A stretch of 64,000 nt of DNA from Streptomyces shenzhenensis (GTDB taxonomy: Bacteria; Actinomycetota; Actinomycetes; Streptomycetales; Streptomycetaceae): positions 124,001 through 188,000 of the forward strand of contig NZ_JAJONF010000012.1 of the NCBI RefSeq assembly GCF_021462265.1, in the 5' to 3' direction. The translations under genes were made by a program, and so were the position numbers. Of this stretch, positions 16,414-24,833 are shown piece after piece. Each line of letters opens with the position of its first letter. The first letter of the stretch is position 1. The notes beneath the pieces were generated by a model, which worked only from the letters and a program-made list of their open reading frames with translations, did no database searches and was not told the origin of the DNA.

Positions 16414-18270
16414 ATGGACATGACGAATATCCGGGCACGGCTGATCGTTGTCCTGGTTGTCCTCTGTGGATTCCTCGCGGTGGCGGGCACCCCGTCCGCC
16501 ACCGCCGCCACCCCGTCCGACTCCCTCTGGTTCGACGGCACCGCCCTCACCGTGCAGAACGGCCGTTTCGTCGACGGCCAGGGCCGTGAGGTCGTGCTGC
16601 GCGGCTACAACGTCTCCGGCGAGACCAAGCTGGAGGAGAACAGCGGCCTGCCCTTCGCCTCCGTCGCCGACGCGGCGAAGTCCGCCACCGCGCTGCGCGC
16701 CCTCGGCGGCGGCAACGCGGTGCGCTTCCTGCTCTCCTGGGCGCACGCCGAACCCGTCCAGGGCCAGGTCGACACCGGCTACCTGGCCGCCGTGACCGCG
16801 CAGATGCAGGCGTTCCTCGACGCCGGCATCCGCGTCTTCCCCGACTTCCACCAGGACCTGTACTCGCGCTACCTGTTCAACTCGGGCAGCTGGTACACCG
16901 GCGACGGTGCCCCCGAGTGGGCGGTGGAACTGGGGAACTACCCGGCCGAATCCTGCGGCATCTGCCTCTTCTGGGGCCAGAACATCACCCAGAACACGGC
17001 CGTCCAGGACGCCCAGTACGACTTCTGGCACAACAACCACGGCCTCCAGGACGCCTTCCTGGCCACCGCCCAGACCACCATGACCTACCTGGCCCAGCAC
17101 CTGACGTCCGACGAGTTCGCCGGCGTGGTCGGCTTCGACCCGTACAACGAGCCGTACGCCGGCAGCTACGACTCCGGGGAGACCTCCCGCACCTGGGAGC
17201 AGAACCGGCTGTGGCCCTTCTACCAGAAGTTCCGGGCCCGGATGGACGCGGCCGGCTGGAGCGGCAAGCCCGCCCTGGTCGAGCCCAACCTCTACTGGAA
17301 CGGCAACGTCACCCACCAGGAGGGCGGCCTGCTGGACACGGGCACGCTCGGCTCGCGGTACGTCTTCAACACCCACTTCTACGACCAGAAGGCGATCTCC
17401 GGAATCCTGATGTGGGGCAACGCCTCCGACGGCCAGTACTCGACCGACTTCGGCACCGTCCGGGACCGGGCGTCGGCCGCGGGAACGACGGCGATCGTCA
17501 GCGAGTTCGGGCATCCGCTGTCCGGTACCACCTCCGGCAAGGCGCCGACCGTCGACAAGGCGATGTACCAGGCCCTCGACTCCCGCCTCTCCGGGGCGAA
17601 CTGGTGGTCCACGCCGGCCTCCTCCGGACCGGTGCTGTCCGGAACCCAGTGGCAGTGGGACATCTACAACGGCCGCCACCACGAGCTGATGAACGGCAAT
17701 GCAAGCAAGGTCCTCACCTCCGGTGACGCCTGGAACGACGAGGACCTCTCGGCCGTGAACATGACCGCCTCGGGCACCGTGACGCTCCGTCAGGACGCCC
17801 GGCTGCTCGACCGGGTCTACCCGAGCGCCACCTCGGGCAGCACCCTCGCCTTCACCTACGAGGACCGCTCCCGGGACGGGTCCACGACCCTGACCTGGAA
17901 CCCGGTGCCCAGCTCGCTGCCGAACGTGGCCGCGCTGGTCGGCTCCGGACAGTACGCCGTCCAGGTCTGGCGCTCCGGCAGCGCCACCGCACCGACCGAA
18001 CTCCACCTCCCGGCCTCCTTCCCGGCCGCGTCCACGACGGTCGTCTCCGACCTGGGCACGGCCTACGCGCCCCCGTCGTACACGTCCTCGGCCCCGGTCG
18101 GCGTGGCGGCGGAACCGGGTGGGACGGGCAGCCGCCGACTGCTGCTCACCGACGCGGACTCCGGCGTGCTGCACTTCGCGCTGGTGACCAACGGGGCGAC
18201 CTCGCCCGGCTCCGCCCTGCTGGGCGCGGCCAAGGCGGAACTGGCCGCCTGGGTGGCGGCGAAGTTCTGA
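16414..18270 (+). CDS. Secreted GH5 endoglycoceramidase-like glycosidase
   Basis: A secreted protein of 618 residues with a Sec signal peptide (IRARLIVVLVVLCGFLAVAG... ending near AATPSD). The GH5 TIM barrel holds the catalytic acid in GFDPYNEPY and the nucleophile in IVSEFGHP. DFHQDLYSRYLF and QWQWDIYNGRHHELM are typical of endoglycosylceramidases, which release the whole glycan from glycosphingolipids. Roughly residues 480-618 form a beta-sandwich domain. Candidate starts are GTG 16411, ATG 16414 and ATG 16420, all in frame; the GGAGA at 16396-16400 favours the first two. A TetR-type operator lies upstream. Other GH5 activities on glycosides cannot be excluded. Confidence 0.88.
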   Translation: MDMTNIRARLIVVLVVLCGFLAVAGTPSATAATPSDSLWFDGTALTVQNGRFVDGQGREVVLRGYNVSGETKLEENSGLPFASVADAAKSATALRALGGGNAVRFLLSWAHAEPVQGQVDTGYLAAVTAQMQAFLDAGIRVFPDFHQDLYSRYLFNSGSWYTGDGAPEWAVELGNYPAESCGICLFWGQNITQNTAVQDAQYDFWHNNHGLQDAFLATAQTTMTYLAQHLTSDEFAGVVGFDPYNEPYAGSYDSGETSRTWEQNRLWPFYQKFRARMDAAGWSGKPALVEPNLYWNGNVTHQEGGLLDTGTLGSRYVFNTHFYDQKAISGILMWGNASDGQYSTDFGTVRDRASAAGTTAIVSEFGHPLSGTTSGKAPTVDKAMYQALDSRLSGANWWSTPASSGPVLSGTQWQWDIYNGRHHELMNGNASKVLTSGDAWNDEDLSAVNMTASGTVTLRQDARLLDRVYPSATSGSTLAFTYEDRSRDGSTTLTWNPVPSSLPNVAALVGSGQYAVQVWRSGSATAPTELHLPASFPAASTTVVSDLGTAYAPPSYTSSAPVGVAAEPGGTGSRRLLLTDADSGVLHFALVTNGATSPGSALLGAAKAELAAWVAAKF

Positions 18271-18276
18271 ACACCG

Positions 18277-18315
18277 CTTCGGCCTCCGGGGTGCCGCGCA
18301 CCCCGGAGGCCGAAG
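18277..18315. terminator. 17-bp bidirectional hairpin terminator
   Basis: A perfect 17-bp inverted repeat (18277-18293 with 18299-18315, loop 5 nt) begins 7 nt after the GH5 stop codon and lies before the end of the convergent beta-propeller gene. It is well placed to end both transcripts. Confidence 0.85.
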
Positions 18316-18340
18316 ACTACTGACGTACCGTCAACTGCTG

Positions 18341-19588
18341 TCAACTACCGGACGCACCGGTCCAGTCGGCCTGGACGTGGCCGAGCCGGACGCGCTGCGG
18401 GTGGTCGCCGACGGGCACCGAGGTCACCTTCTGGCCGGTGCTGAAGTCGATCGCGGTCACCTGGTCGGCGCCGCTCTCCGAGATGATGCAGTCCTTGCCG
18501 TCACCGCTGACCGTGGCCCAGTACGGCGTGGACGCCGTGATGAGCGGCCCCTCCTGCAGGGTGGCGCGGTCGACGATCGTGGCGTAGTTGTCCATCGTCC
18601 CGGCGACGCACAGCTTGGTGCCGTCCGGCTTCATCGAGATGCCGTGGTGACGCGAGTCGAGGAGCCAGGTGGTGCGGTCGGTGCTGGTCGCCGGGTTGGC
18701 CGGCAGCGTCTTCACCCGGGTGATCTTGTCGCTGGCGATGTCGTACTCCAGGAAGCCGTTGAAGAACGACACCTGGAAGTACATCTTCGACCAGTCGGGC
18801 GTGAAGGCCGCGGGCCGGATCGCGTCCGAGAAGTCCTTCAGGCCGATCGCGTCCAGCCGGGCCCGCATGTCGATGGTCTTGACCTGCTTGTAGGTGGTGG
18901 CGTCGGCGACGGTGATGTGGCGGTCGCCCTTGGTCCAGTCCCAGGACGGGTCGTCGAGCGAGGTGGTGACCTCGCCGATCGACATGTTCCAGATGTACTT
19001 GCCGTCGGGGCTGAAGACGTTCTCGTGCGGCTTGTCACCGGTGGCGAACTCGCCCAGCTCGGTGCCGGTGCTGATGTCCAGCACCTGCACCTTGTTCGCG
19101 GTGGACGCCGAGACCGCGACCTTCGTGCCGTCGGGGGAGACGGCCATGTGGTCGGCGCGGTAACCCGCCACCGGGAAGCGCCAGTTGATCTTGTCGGTGG
19201 CCAGGTCGATGGAGACGACGTCGGCGAAGCTCGGGCGGGAGACGACCACGGACTTGCCGTCCGGCGTGGAGTACATGTCGTCCACGTACTGGTCGTGGCC
19301 CTGGCCCACCTCGTTGCGGATCGATGTGAAGTAGATCCACTTGATCGGGTCGGCGTTGATCTCCGCGATCCGCGCGTCCTTGTCGGGTATGACGTTGATC
19401 TGGCCGACCTTGGCGAAGTCGCCGGACGAGTTCAGGACGGTCGCGGTGCCGTCCCAGTTGTTGCCGACGAACAACACCTCGCGCAGGGACGCGTCGCCCG
19501 CGGCGTGGGCGGCGGTCGCGGATGCGGCGACGGTCAGGACGAGGGCGGCGGCTACGGAGCAAAGGTGCCTGGATCTGAAGGCAGGCAT
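18341..19588 (-). CDS. Secreted YncE-like beta-propeller protein
   Basis: A 415-residue exported protein with a Sec signal peptide (SVAAALVLTVAASATAAHAA). The mature part consists of repeating blades with the SPDGTKVAVSAS, SPDGKYIWNMS and KPDGTKLCVAG motif, the YVTN/YncE-type seven-bladed propeller. HENVF and SRHHGISM resemble conserved histidine segments of lactonase or surface-layer propellers. No catalytic activity can be assigned. It converges on the GH5 gene and diverges from the TetR gene, whose operator (19673-19688) lies in the shared 110-bp intergenic region, so it may be co-regulated with the glycosidases. Confidence 0.85.
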   Translation of the reverse strand: MPAFRSRHLCSVAAALVLTVAASATAAHAAGDASLREVLFVGNNWDGTATVLNSSGDFAKVGQINVIPDKDARIAEINADPIKWIYFTSIRNEVGQGHDQYVDDMYSTPDGKSVVVSRPSFADVVSIDLATDKINWRFPVAGYRADHMAVSPDGTKVAVSASTANKVQVLDISTGTELGEFATGDKPHENVFSPDGKYIWNMSIGEVTTSLDDPSWDWTKGDRHITVADATTYKQVKTIDMRARLDAIGLKDFSDAIRPAAFTPDWSKMYFQVSFFNGFLEYDIASDKITRVKTLPANPATSTDRTTWLLDSRHHGISMKPDGTKLCVAGTMDNYATIVDRATLQEGPLITASTPYWATVSGDGKDCIISESGADQVTAIDFSTGQKVTSVPVGDHPQRVRLGHVQADWTGASGS

Positions 19589-19672
19589 GGCTGCTCTCTC
19601 CTCTGAGGGGGGGTGGGCGCGCGCGTACGGTCACAGGGTCACGGAAACTGAACACGGGCGCGTTCGAAGTAA

Positions 19673-19688
19673 CTTACTGAAAAGTAAG
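19673..19688. promoter_or_regulatory. TetR autoregulatory operator
   Basis: CTTACT-GAAA-AGTAAG is a perfect 6-bp inverted repeat with a 4-nt centre, ending 10 bp before the TetR start codon and 85 bp upstream of the divergent propeller gene. The extended form AACTTACT-N4-AGTAAG recurs with minor change before the GH5 gene. Confidence 0.7.
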
Positions 19689-19698
19689 GAAGGGGTGG

Positions 19699-20421
19699 AT
19701 GACTTCACAAGAGGCGTACGCGAGAAAATTGACCATCGGGCGGTCGACGGAGGGGGCAGTCTTGGCGGGCAGGCTCAAGGCACCGACGGGTCGCTACGGC
19801 GGCCGGTCCGCCGAGGAACGCAAGGCCGAGCGGCGCCGGCGCTTCCTGGACGCTGCGCTACAGCTCTTCGGCGGCGCACCGGGGTTCCGTGCCACCACGG
19901 TGGCCGCGCTGAGCCAGGCGGCGGGTCTGTCGACCCGTCAGTTCTACGAGGAGTTCCAGACCCTGGAGGACGTGCTCGCCGCGCTGCACCTGGAGGTCAA
20001 CGGGTGGGCGGAGCGGGCGGTGGTCGAGGCGTTCACCGAGGCGGAACCGTTGCCGCTGGTCGAGCGCGTGACGGTGCTGTTCCGGGCGTACGCCCGTGAT
20101 GTCACGTCGGATCCGCGGCGCATCCGTGTCGCCTTCGTGGAGATCATCGGGGTGAGCCCGCGGCTGGAGGAGCAGCGGCTGGCGCGGCGGGCGCAGTGGG
20201 TGGAGCTGATATGCACCGAGGCGAACGCGGCCGTCGCGCGCGGTGAGGCGGCTCCGCGTGATTACCGGCTGGCCGCGACGGCGTTCATCGGCAGCGTGAA
20301 CGGCTTGCTGCACGACTGGAGTGCGGGGCGGGTGGAAGCGAGTCTGGACGAGGTCGTGGAGGAGCTGGTGCGGTTGTTGGTGGGGACACTGCGGCCGGTG
20401 GGGTGGTCGCCCAAGGGGTGA
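19699..20421 (+). CDS. TetR-family regulator of the glycosidase cluster (inferred)
   Basis: A 240-residue TetR/AcrR protein with an unusually long, basic N-terminal extension of about 45 residues before the DNA-binding domain. The HTH is at about residues 50-95 (RRRFLDAALQLFGGAPGF, then TVAALSQAAGLSTRQFYEEF). The C-terminal ligand domain contains RVTVLFRAYARDVTSDPRRIRVAFVEIIG, which resembles lipid- or glycerol-responsive regulators but is not diagnostic. The ATG follows an AAGGAAGGGG ribosome binding site. The operator lies directly upstream, so autorepression is likely. A second copy before the GH5 gene suggests local control of glycolipid or glycan breakdown. Confidence 0.9.
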   Translation: MTSQEAYARKLTIGRSTEGAVLAGRLKAPTGRYGGRSAEERKAERRRRFLDAALQLFGGAPGFRATTVAALSQAAGLSTRQFYEEFQTLEDVLAALHLEVNGWAERAVVEAFTEAEPLPLVERVTVLFRAYARDVTSDPRRIRVAFVEIIGVSPRLEEQRLARRAQWVELICTEANAAVARGEAAPRDYRLAATAFIGSVNGLLHDWSAGRVEASLDEVVEELVRLLVGTLRPVGWSPKG

Positions 20422-20437
20422 GCCGCGTGGGGTCGTG

Positions 20438-20473
20438 GTGCGGGTGCGGGTGCGGGTGCGGGTGCGGGTGCGG
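20438..20473. repeat. Six tandem GTGCGG hexamers
   Basis: Six perfect copies of GTGCGG lie 16 bp after the TetR stop codon. The run can change length by slippage. It produces an artificial Arg-Thr repeat in an antisense frame, which is not a gene. Confidence 0.85.
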
Positions 20474-20605
20474 CCTCGGCTTCGTTGTGGCCGGTCTCGC
20501 GCCCGCGCGGCGGAGTCGTACATCGGCACGGACCCGCGCCCCTGACAGGGCGCTCTTGGGGTGAACGACGCGAAGGATGGGGCGACTTCACGCCCGTCAC
20601 AGCCG

Positions 20606-20634
20606 TTGACTTCACCCTCCGGCGGCTCTACCGT
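20606..20634 (+). promoter_or_regulatory. Candidate promoter of the GH27 gene
   Basis: TTGACT (20606-20611) and TACCGT (20629-20634) are separated by exactly 17 nt and match the Streptomyces housekeeping pattern TTGAC-N17-TANNNT. Transcription would begin about 80 nt before the GH27 start. The rest of the roughly 300-base interval from 20422 holds only the hexamer repeat. Confidence 0.5.
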
Positions 20635-20723
20635 CGGCCCGCAACGCGTTCGGAACCCCGATCCATGTTCGAAATGTCGGACGCAAATGTCGCAACCCTC
20701 GCGCACCCCCGTGGAGGAGCCGC

Positions 20724-22703
20724 ATGTACCCCCCGCCCAGACCGACCGGCAGAGGTCTCGTACGACACCTGCGGGCCGTCGCCGTACGCACCCTCGCCCT
20801 GACACTGACGGCCGCCGCCGCGCTCCTGTTCGCCGCGCCGGGGCCGGCCCGGGCGGCGACGACCCGGCAGATCCCGGTGCCCGCCGCCCCGATGGGCTGG
20901 GCCTCCTGGAACAGCTTCGCCTCGAAGATCGACTACGACGTCGTCAAGCAGCAGGTCGACGCGTTCGTCGCGGCGGGCCTTCCGGCCGCCGGCTACGACT
21001 ACATCAACATCGACGAAGGCTGGTGGCAGGGCACCCGGGACAGCGCCGGCAACATCACCGTCGACACCGGTGAGTGGCCCGGCGGCATGAGCGCCATCGC
21101 CGACTACATCCACAGCAAGGGCCTCAAGGCCGGCATCTACACCGACGCGGGCGCCAACGGCTGCGGGTACTACTACCCGACCGGGCGCCCCGCCGCCGCG
21201 AACACCGGCAGCGAGGGCCACTACGACCAGGACATGCTCCAGTTCTCCGAGTGGGGCTTCGACTTCGTCAAGGTCGACTGGTGCGGCGGCGACGCCGAGG
21301 GCCTGGACGCGGCGACGGCGTACAAGTCGATCAGCTCCGCCGTCGCCGACGCCACCGCCGCCACCGGCCGTCCGCTGACCCTGTCCATCTGCAACTGGGG
21401 CTACCAGAACCCCTGGAACTGGGCGCCCGGACTCGCCCCCATGTGGCGGACCAGCACGGACATCTACTACTACGGCGGCACGGCGTCGCAGTCGGCGGTG
21501 CTGTCCAACTTCGACCAGAGCCTGCACCCGGCCGCTCAGCACACCGGCTACCACAACGACCCCGACATGCTCACCGTCGGCATGACCGGTCTCACGGCGG
21601 CCCAGAACCGCACCCACATGGCGCTGTGGGCGGTCTCCGGCGCCCCGCTGCTCGCCGGCAACGACCTCACCGCGATGACCGCCGAGACGGCCGCCATCCT
21701 CAAGGACTCCGACGTCATCGCCGTCGACCAGGACTCGCGCGGCCTGCAGGGCGTCAAGGTCGCCGAGGACACCACCGGGCTGCAGGTCTACGGCAAGGTG
21801 CTCTCCGGTACCGGCAACCGCGCGGTCGTCCTTCTCAACCGCACCTCCTCCGCCCAGAACATCACCGTCCGCTGGGCCGACCTCGGCCTGACCGGTGCCG
21901 CGGCGACCGTGCGGGACCTGTGGGCCCAGCAGGACCTCGGCTCGTACGCCACCGGCTACACGGCGAGCGTCCCGGCCGGCGGGTCGGTGATGCTCAAGGT
22001 CAGCGGCGGCACGGAGGCGGGCGGCACCGGCTACAGCGCCGCCGCCACCGGCAGGTACACCGGCGTGAGCGCCGCGAGTACCGGCCTGGACGTCGTCGAC
22101 GTCGCCTACACCAACACCGGCTCCGCCGCCGTCACCGGCACCCTCCAGGTCAACGGCCAGACCCCGACCACGGTCTCCTTCCCGCCGACCGGGTCCTCGC
22201 CGGGGACCGTGTCCGTGCAGGTCGACCTGACCAAGGGAGCGGGCAACTCGCTGACGTTCAGCGGCGGTTCGCTGCCCACGCTCGGTGCGATCACGGTCAG
22301 CGCGGTGCCCGGCACCAACGGCAGCCTGATCGTGGGCAAGCAGTCCGGCCGCTGCGCCGACGTCTACGACAACACCATCAGCAACGGCACCCAGGCCGCG
22401 ATCTGGGACTGCAACGGCGGCCAGAACCAGGCCTGGACGTACACCTCGCGCAAGGAGTTCGTGGTGTACGGCGACAAGTGCCTGGACGCGTACGACCAGG
22501 GCACGGCCAACGGCACCAAGGTCGTCATCTGGGACTGCAACGGGCAGAACAACCAGAAGTGGAACGTCAACTCGGACGGGACGATCACCAACGTCAACGC
22601 GGGGCTGTGCCTGGACGCGTACGGGGCGGCCACCGGTAACGGGACCTCGCTGGTGCTGTGGGCCTGCAACGGGGGGACCAATCAGCAGTGGGGGCTGAGC
22701 TGA
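20724..22703 (+). CDS. Secreted GH27 alpha-galactosidase with CBM and ricin-B lectin domains
   Basis: A 659-residue exported enzyme. A long signal peptide (about 1-45) precedes a GH27 barrel starting PMGWASWNSF. The nucleophile Asp is in FVKVDWCGGD and the acid/base Asp in MWRTSTDIYYYGG; NDPDMLTVG is also conserved. A beta-sandwich follows to about residue 425, then a CBM35/CBM6-like segment (about 435-530) and a C-terminal ricin-B/CBM13 trefoil with repeated CLDAYxxGTANGTKVVIWDCNG blocks. It removes terminal alpha-galactose from glycans or glycolipids; beta-arabinopyranosidase activity is an alternative within GH27. The ribosome binding site is GGAGGAG before the ATG. Confidence 0.93.
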   Translation: MYPPPRPTGRGLVRHLRAVAVRTLALTLTAAAALLFAAPGPARAATTRQIPVPAAPMGWASWNSFASKIDYDVVKQQVDAFVAAGLPAAGYDYINIDEGWWQGTRDSAGNITVDTGEWPGGMSAIADYIHSKGLKAGIYTDAGANGCGYYYPTGRPAAANTGSEGHYDQDMLQFSEWGFDFVKVDWCGGDAEGLDAATAYKSISSAVADATAATGRPLTLSICNWGYQNPWNWAPGLAPMWRTSTDIYYYGGTASQSAVLSNFDQSLHPAAQHTGYHNDPDMLTVGMTGLTAAQNRTHMALWAVSGAPLLAGNDLTAMTAETAAILKDSDVIAVDQDSRGLQGVKVAEDTTGLQVYGKVLSGTGNRAVVLLNRTSSAQNITVRWADLGLTGAAATVRDLWAQQDLGSYATGYTASVPAGGSVMLKVSGGTEAGGTGYSAAATGRYTGVSAASTGLDVVDVAYTNTGSAAVTGTLQVNGQTPTTVSFPPTGSSPGTVSVQVDLTKGAGNSLTFSGGSLPTLGAITVSAVPGTNGSLIVGKQSGRCADVYDNTISNGTQAAIWDCNGGQNQAWTYTSRKEFVVYGDKCLDAYDQGTANGTKVVIWDCNGQNNQKWNVNSDGTITNVNAGLCLDAYGAATGNGTSLVLWACNGGTNQQWGLS

Positions 22704-22719
22704 GCCGGTGGTCGGTCGG

Positions 22720-22783
22720 GCGCGGGTGGGCTGTGACCGGCCGCGCGCGGCGCCAGCCGCATGTGGGTCACAGCCCCGCGCGC
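22720..22783. terminator. Hairpin after the GH27 gene
   Basis: GGCTGTGACC (22729-22738) pairs perfectly with GGTCACAGCC (22766-22775). Outer GCGCGGG/CCGCGCG stretches can extend the stem. The position 17-80 nt after the stop codon suits a terminator. Confidence 0.6.
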
Positions 22784-22789
22784 TTCTCA

Positions 22790-23055
22790 GGAGCGCCGAC
22801 CTCACGGTGCCAGGATCACCAGGACCGCTGCCGTGCACAAGGAACCGATCGCTACGGCCGGTCAGGTCATCGACCGGCTGGGCCGCACCGGGCAGGCCTG
22901 TGTCCTCGACCGGGGCACCGGCGGTCGGCGGATGCCGATCCCGGCCCCGGCCACCGGCGCCGTACTCGGCCTGGAGACCACGTCACCCGGGAGATCCCGA
23001 GTGCGGGGTGCGGGCCGGGGACGTCATCGAATACCGCGCCTGGATGCGCCGACCC
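22790..23055. other. Interval with possible decayed reading frame
   Basis: No convincing gene. From about 22830 one rightward frame reads protein-like (AVHKEPIATAGQVIDRLG, ACVLDRG) and a second frame continues plausibly (VRAGDVIEYRAWMRRP). Together they could be a frameshifted relic, but there is no identifiable family. The region lies between the GH27 terminator and the end of folD. Confidence 0.3.
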
Positions 23056-23904
23056 TCATGCCCCGAGCTGCCGGGCGGCCGCCGCCACCGTCTGCTCCAG
23101 CAGCACGGCGATGGTCATCGGGCCGACCCCGCCCGGCACCGGCGTGATCAGCGAGGCCCGCTCGACGGCGGTGTCGAAGTCGACGTCACCGACGTTGCCC
23201 TCGTTGTAACCGGCGTCGAGCACCACCGCGCCCGGCTTGATGTCCTGGCCCCGGATCAGCCGGGGCCGGCCGACGGCGGCGACCACGATGTCCGCCTCGC
23301 GGACGGCCGCCGACAGGTCGCGGGTGCGGGAGTGGCAGTAGGTGACGGTGGCGTCGCGGGCGAGCAGCAGCATGCCGGCCGGTTTGCCCAGGATCGCGCT
23401 GCGGCCCACGACCACCGCCCGCTTTCCGGCCGGGTCGATGTCATAGGCGTCGAGCAGGCGCAGGATGCCGCCGGGTGTGCAGGAGACGAAGCCGGGCAGG
23501 CCGAAGCTCATCGTCGCGAACGACGCGAAGGTCACGCCGTCCACGTCCTTCTCCGGCGCGATCGCCTCGAACGCGGCCCGCTCGTCGATGTGTTCGCCCA
23601 CCGGGTGCTGGAGCAGGATGCCGTGCACCGCGGGGTCGGCGGACAACGCCCGCAGCTCGGCAACGAGTTCACCGGTGGTCGTGGTGGCGGGCAGGGCCAC
23701 GTGCCGGGAGGCGATGCCCGCCTTGCGGCTGCGGTTCTGCTTCATCCGGACGTAGGTGACGGAGGCGGGGTCCGCGCCGACCAGCACGGTGGCCAGACAC
23801 GGCGTGACACCGGTCCGTGCGGTGAGGACGGCGGCCTGCTTCGCGGTCTCCTCGACGATCCGGCGGGCGACGGCGGTGCCGTCCATGAGGCGGGCCTGGG
23901 GCAT
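23056..23904 (-). CDS. folD: FolD-type methylenetetrahydrofolate dehydrogenase/cyclohydrolase, divergent paralogue
   Basis: A 282-residue cytoplasmic enzyme interconverting 5,10-methylene-, methenyl- and 10-formyl-tetrahydrofolate with NADP. The catalytic YxxxK is present as Tyr51-Lys55 (TYVRMKQ), the substrate Asp in PEKDVDG, the cofactor loop in VVGRSAILGKPAGMLL and the C-terminal signature PVPGGVGPMT. The usual QLPLP segment reads QHPVG here, which marks a divergent group. A ZTP riboswitch lies in its leader, tying expression to the folate/purine alarmone ZMP/ZTP. The AGGAG ribosome binding site sits between riboswitch and ATG. It is probably a stress or secondary copy, since streptomycetes usually carry another folD. 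Confidence 0.93.
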   Translation of the reverse strand: MPQARLMDGTAVARRIVEETAKQAAVLTARTGVTPCLATVLVGADPASVTYVRMKQNRSRKAGIASRHVALPATTTTGELVAELRALSADPAVHGILLQHPVGEHIDERAAFEAIAPEKDVDGVTFASFATMSFGLPGFVSCTPGGILRLLDAYDIDPAGKRAVVVGRSAILGKPAGMLLLARDATVTYCHSRTRDLSAAVREADIVVAAVGRPRLIRGQDIKPGAVVLDAGYNEGNVGDVDFDTAVERASLITPVPGGVGPMTIAVLLEQTVAAAARQLGA

Positions 23905-23936
23905 GGGGCAGCTCCTGAGCTGGTTCGGCCTTGATC

Positions 23937-24003
23937 GCCCAGGCGCACGGCATCGACGGTGCGGTCCGCTCCCCGGTGGTGCTCCACCTCAGCGCCAGTC
24001 ACG
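23937..24003 (-). ncRNA. ZTP (pfl) riboswitch in the folD leader
   Basis: Reading leftward, the leader contains three conserved blocks of the pfl/ZTP motif in the right order and spacing: CGTGACTGGCG (24003-23993), CCACCGGGGAGC (23979-23968) and CGCCTGGGC (23945-23937). The first and last flank the pseudoknotted core known for this class, which senses ZTP/ZMP during folate shortage. The 3' end lies about 32 nt before the folD ATG, next to the AGGAG ribosome binding site. Control could therefore be at translation or at termination. The 5' stem may extend to about 24018. Association with folD is a standard context for this class. Confidence 0.88.
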
Positions 24004-24183
24004 GCCCGCCCTCAGGGTAACCGAGAGGCGCGGGCCTCCCGCGGCAGCGCGCGGTCCGCAGGAGCCTCCGCGGCAGTGCGGCGCACGCGCGAGGCCATGC
24101 GCGGCGGGTGTGAACGAGCGCCCCCGCGCCGAGAAGGTCCAGGTCAACCCGGGCGCCGGCCTGGACGCGCCCTGTCCTCCCGA

Positions 24184-24549
24184 TCACTCGTCCCAGGCCT
24201 GGATCATGATCTGCTCGGCGATCTTGCCGTCGCGCAGCGTGATCATCGACTCGGTGAGCACCCGGACCCCGTCCGCGTACTCGCAGGACTCGCTGTAGGC
24301 GGCCTTGTCGCCCTGGACGATGCACTGGTCCAGGGTGTGCGTCATGTCGCGGCTGTAGACGTCGTCCAGCAGCGCGGCGATGTCCGGGCGGCCGTGCAGG
24401 ATCCTGGGGTGGCTGGGCTGCGTGTCGCGGTCGATGATGCGGATCTCCGCGTCGTCCGTGTAGAGCGCGAGGAGGGTGTTCCCGGTGTTCCCCTCTATGG
24501 CCCGGCGCAGCGTGTCGGTGTCGAACGTGGGGCCGGTCGCGGTGCCCAT
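24184..24549 (-). CDS. NTF2/SnoaL-like small protein
   Basis: A 121-residue protein with the cone-shaped NTF2-like pattern: an N-terminal helix pair (LRRAIEGNTGNTLLALYTDDAEIRIID), RPDIAALLDDVYSRDMTHTL, then beta strands ending ITLRDGKIAEQIMIQAWDE. This matches the DUF4440/SnoaL polyketide-cyclase-like group. Family members include small enzymes and ligand-binding proteins, so no reaction can be assigned. A strong AGGAGG ribosome binding site immediately before the ATG at 24549 decides the start over the longer open frame. It lies upstream of the folD riboswitch on the same strand, about 180 bp away, and probably has its own promoter. Confidence 0.82.
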   Translation of the reverse strand: MGTATGPTFDTDTLRRAIEGNTGNTLLALYTDDAEIRIIDRDTQPSHPRILHGRPDIAALLDDVYSRDMTHTLDQCIVQGDKAAYSESCEYADGVRVLTESMITLRDGKIAEQIMIQAWDE

Positions 24550-24833
24550 GGTGACCTCCTGCGGGAGCCCGCGACCCGATGCGGACGGGCCGCGTGAGCC
24601 CCTCACATCGAGCGTCCTCCGCCCCGCCGGGCTCGGCAAGCGCAGGCCGCGCACTTCGCCTGACTCCGCCCGGCGGGTGGGGGAGCGGCGCCCGTGTCCG
24701 GGCCGCGCCGTGCACAGGACGAGATCCCGAAGGTCTCGGGCCGGGTGCCGGGGCCGACGGGGTCCGCAAGCCGGGCGAACCGCACTCCTCGGCGCACGGA
24801 CCCGGCGCTCGGCGACCGGTCCCGTCTCTCCGC

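Noticed and set aside
15726..16589. Long rightward frame before and into the GH5 gene
   Set aside because: Arginine/proline-rich shadow with no start signal, overlapping the GH5 coding region in another frame.
19858..20805. Antisense frame with Arg-Thr dipeptide repeats opposite the TetR gene
   Set aside because: It comes from the GTGCGG hexamer run and the complement of a well-supported gene; composition is not that of a real protein.
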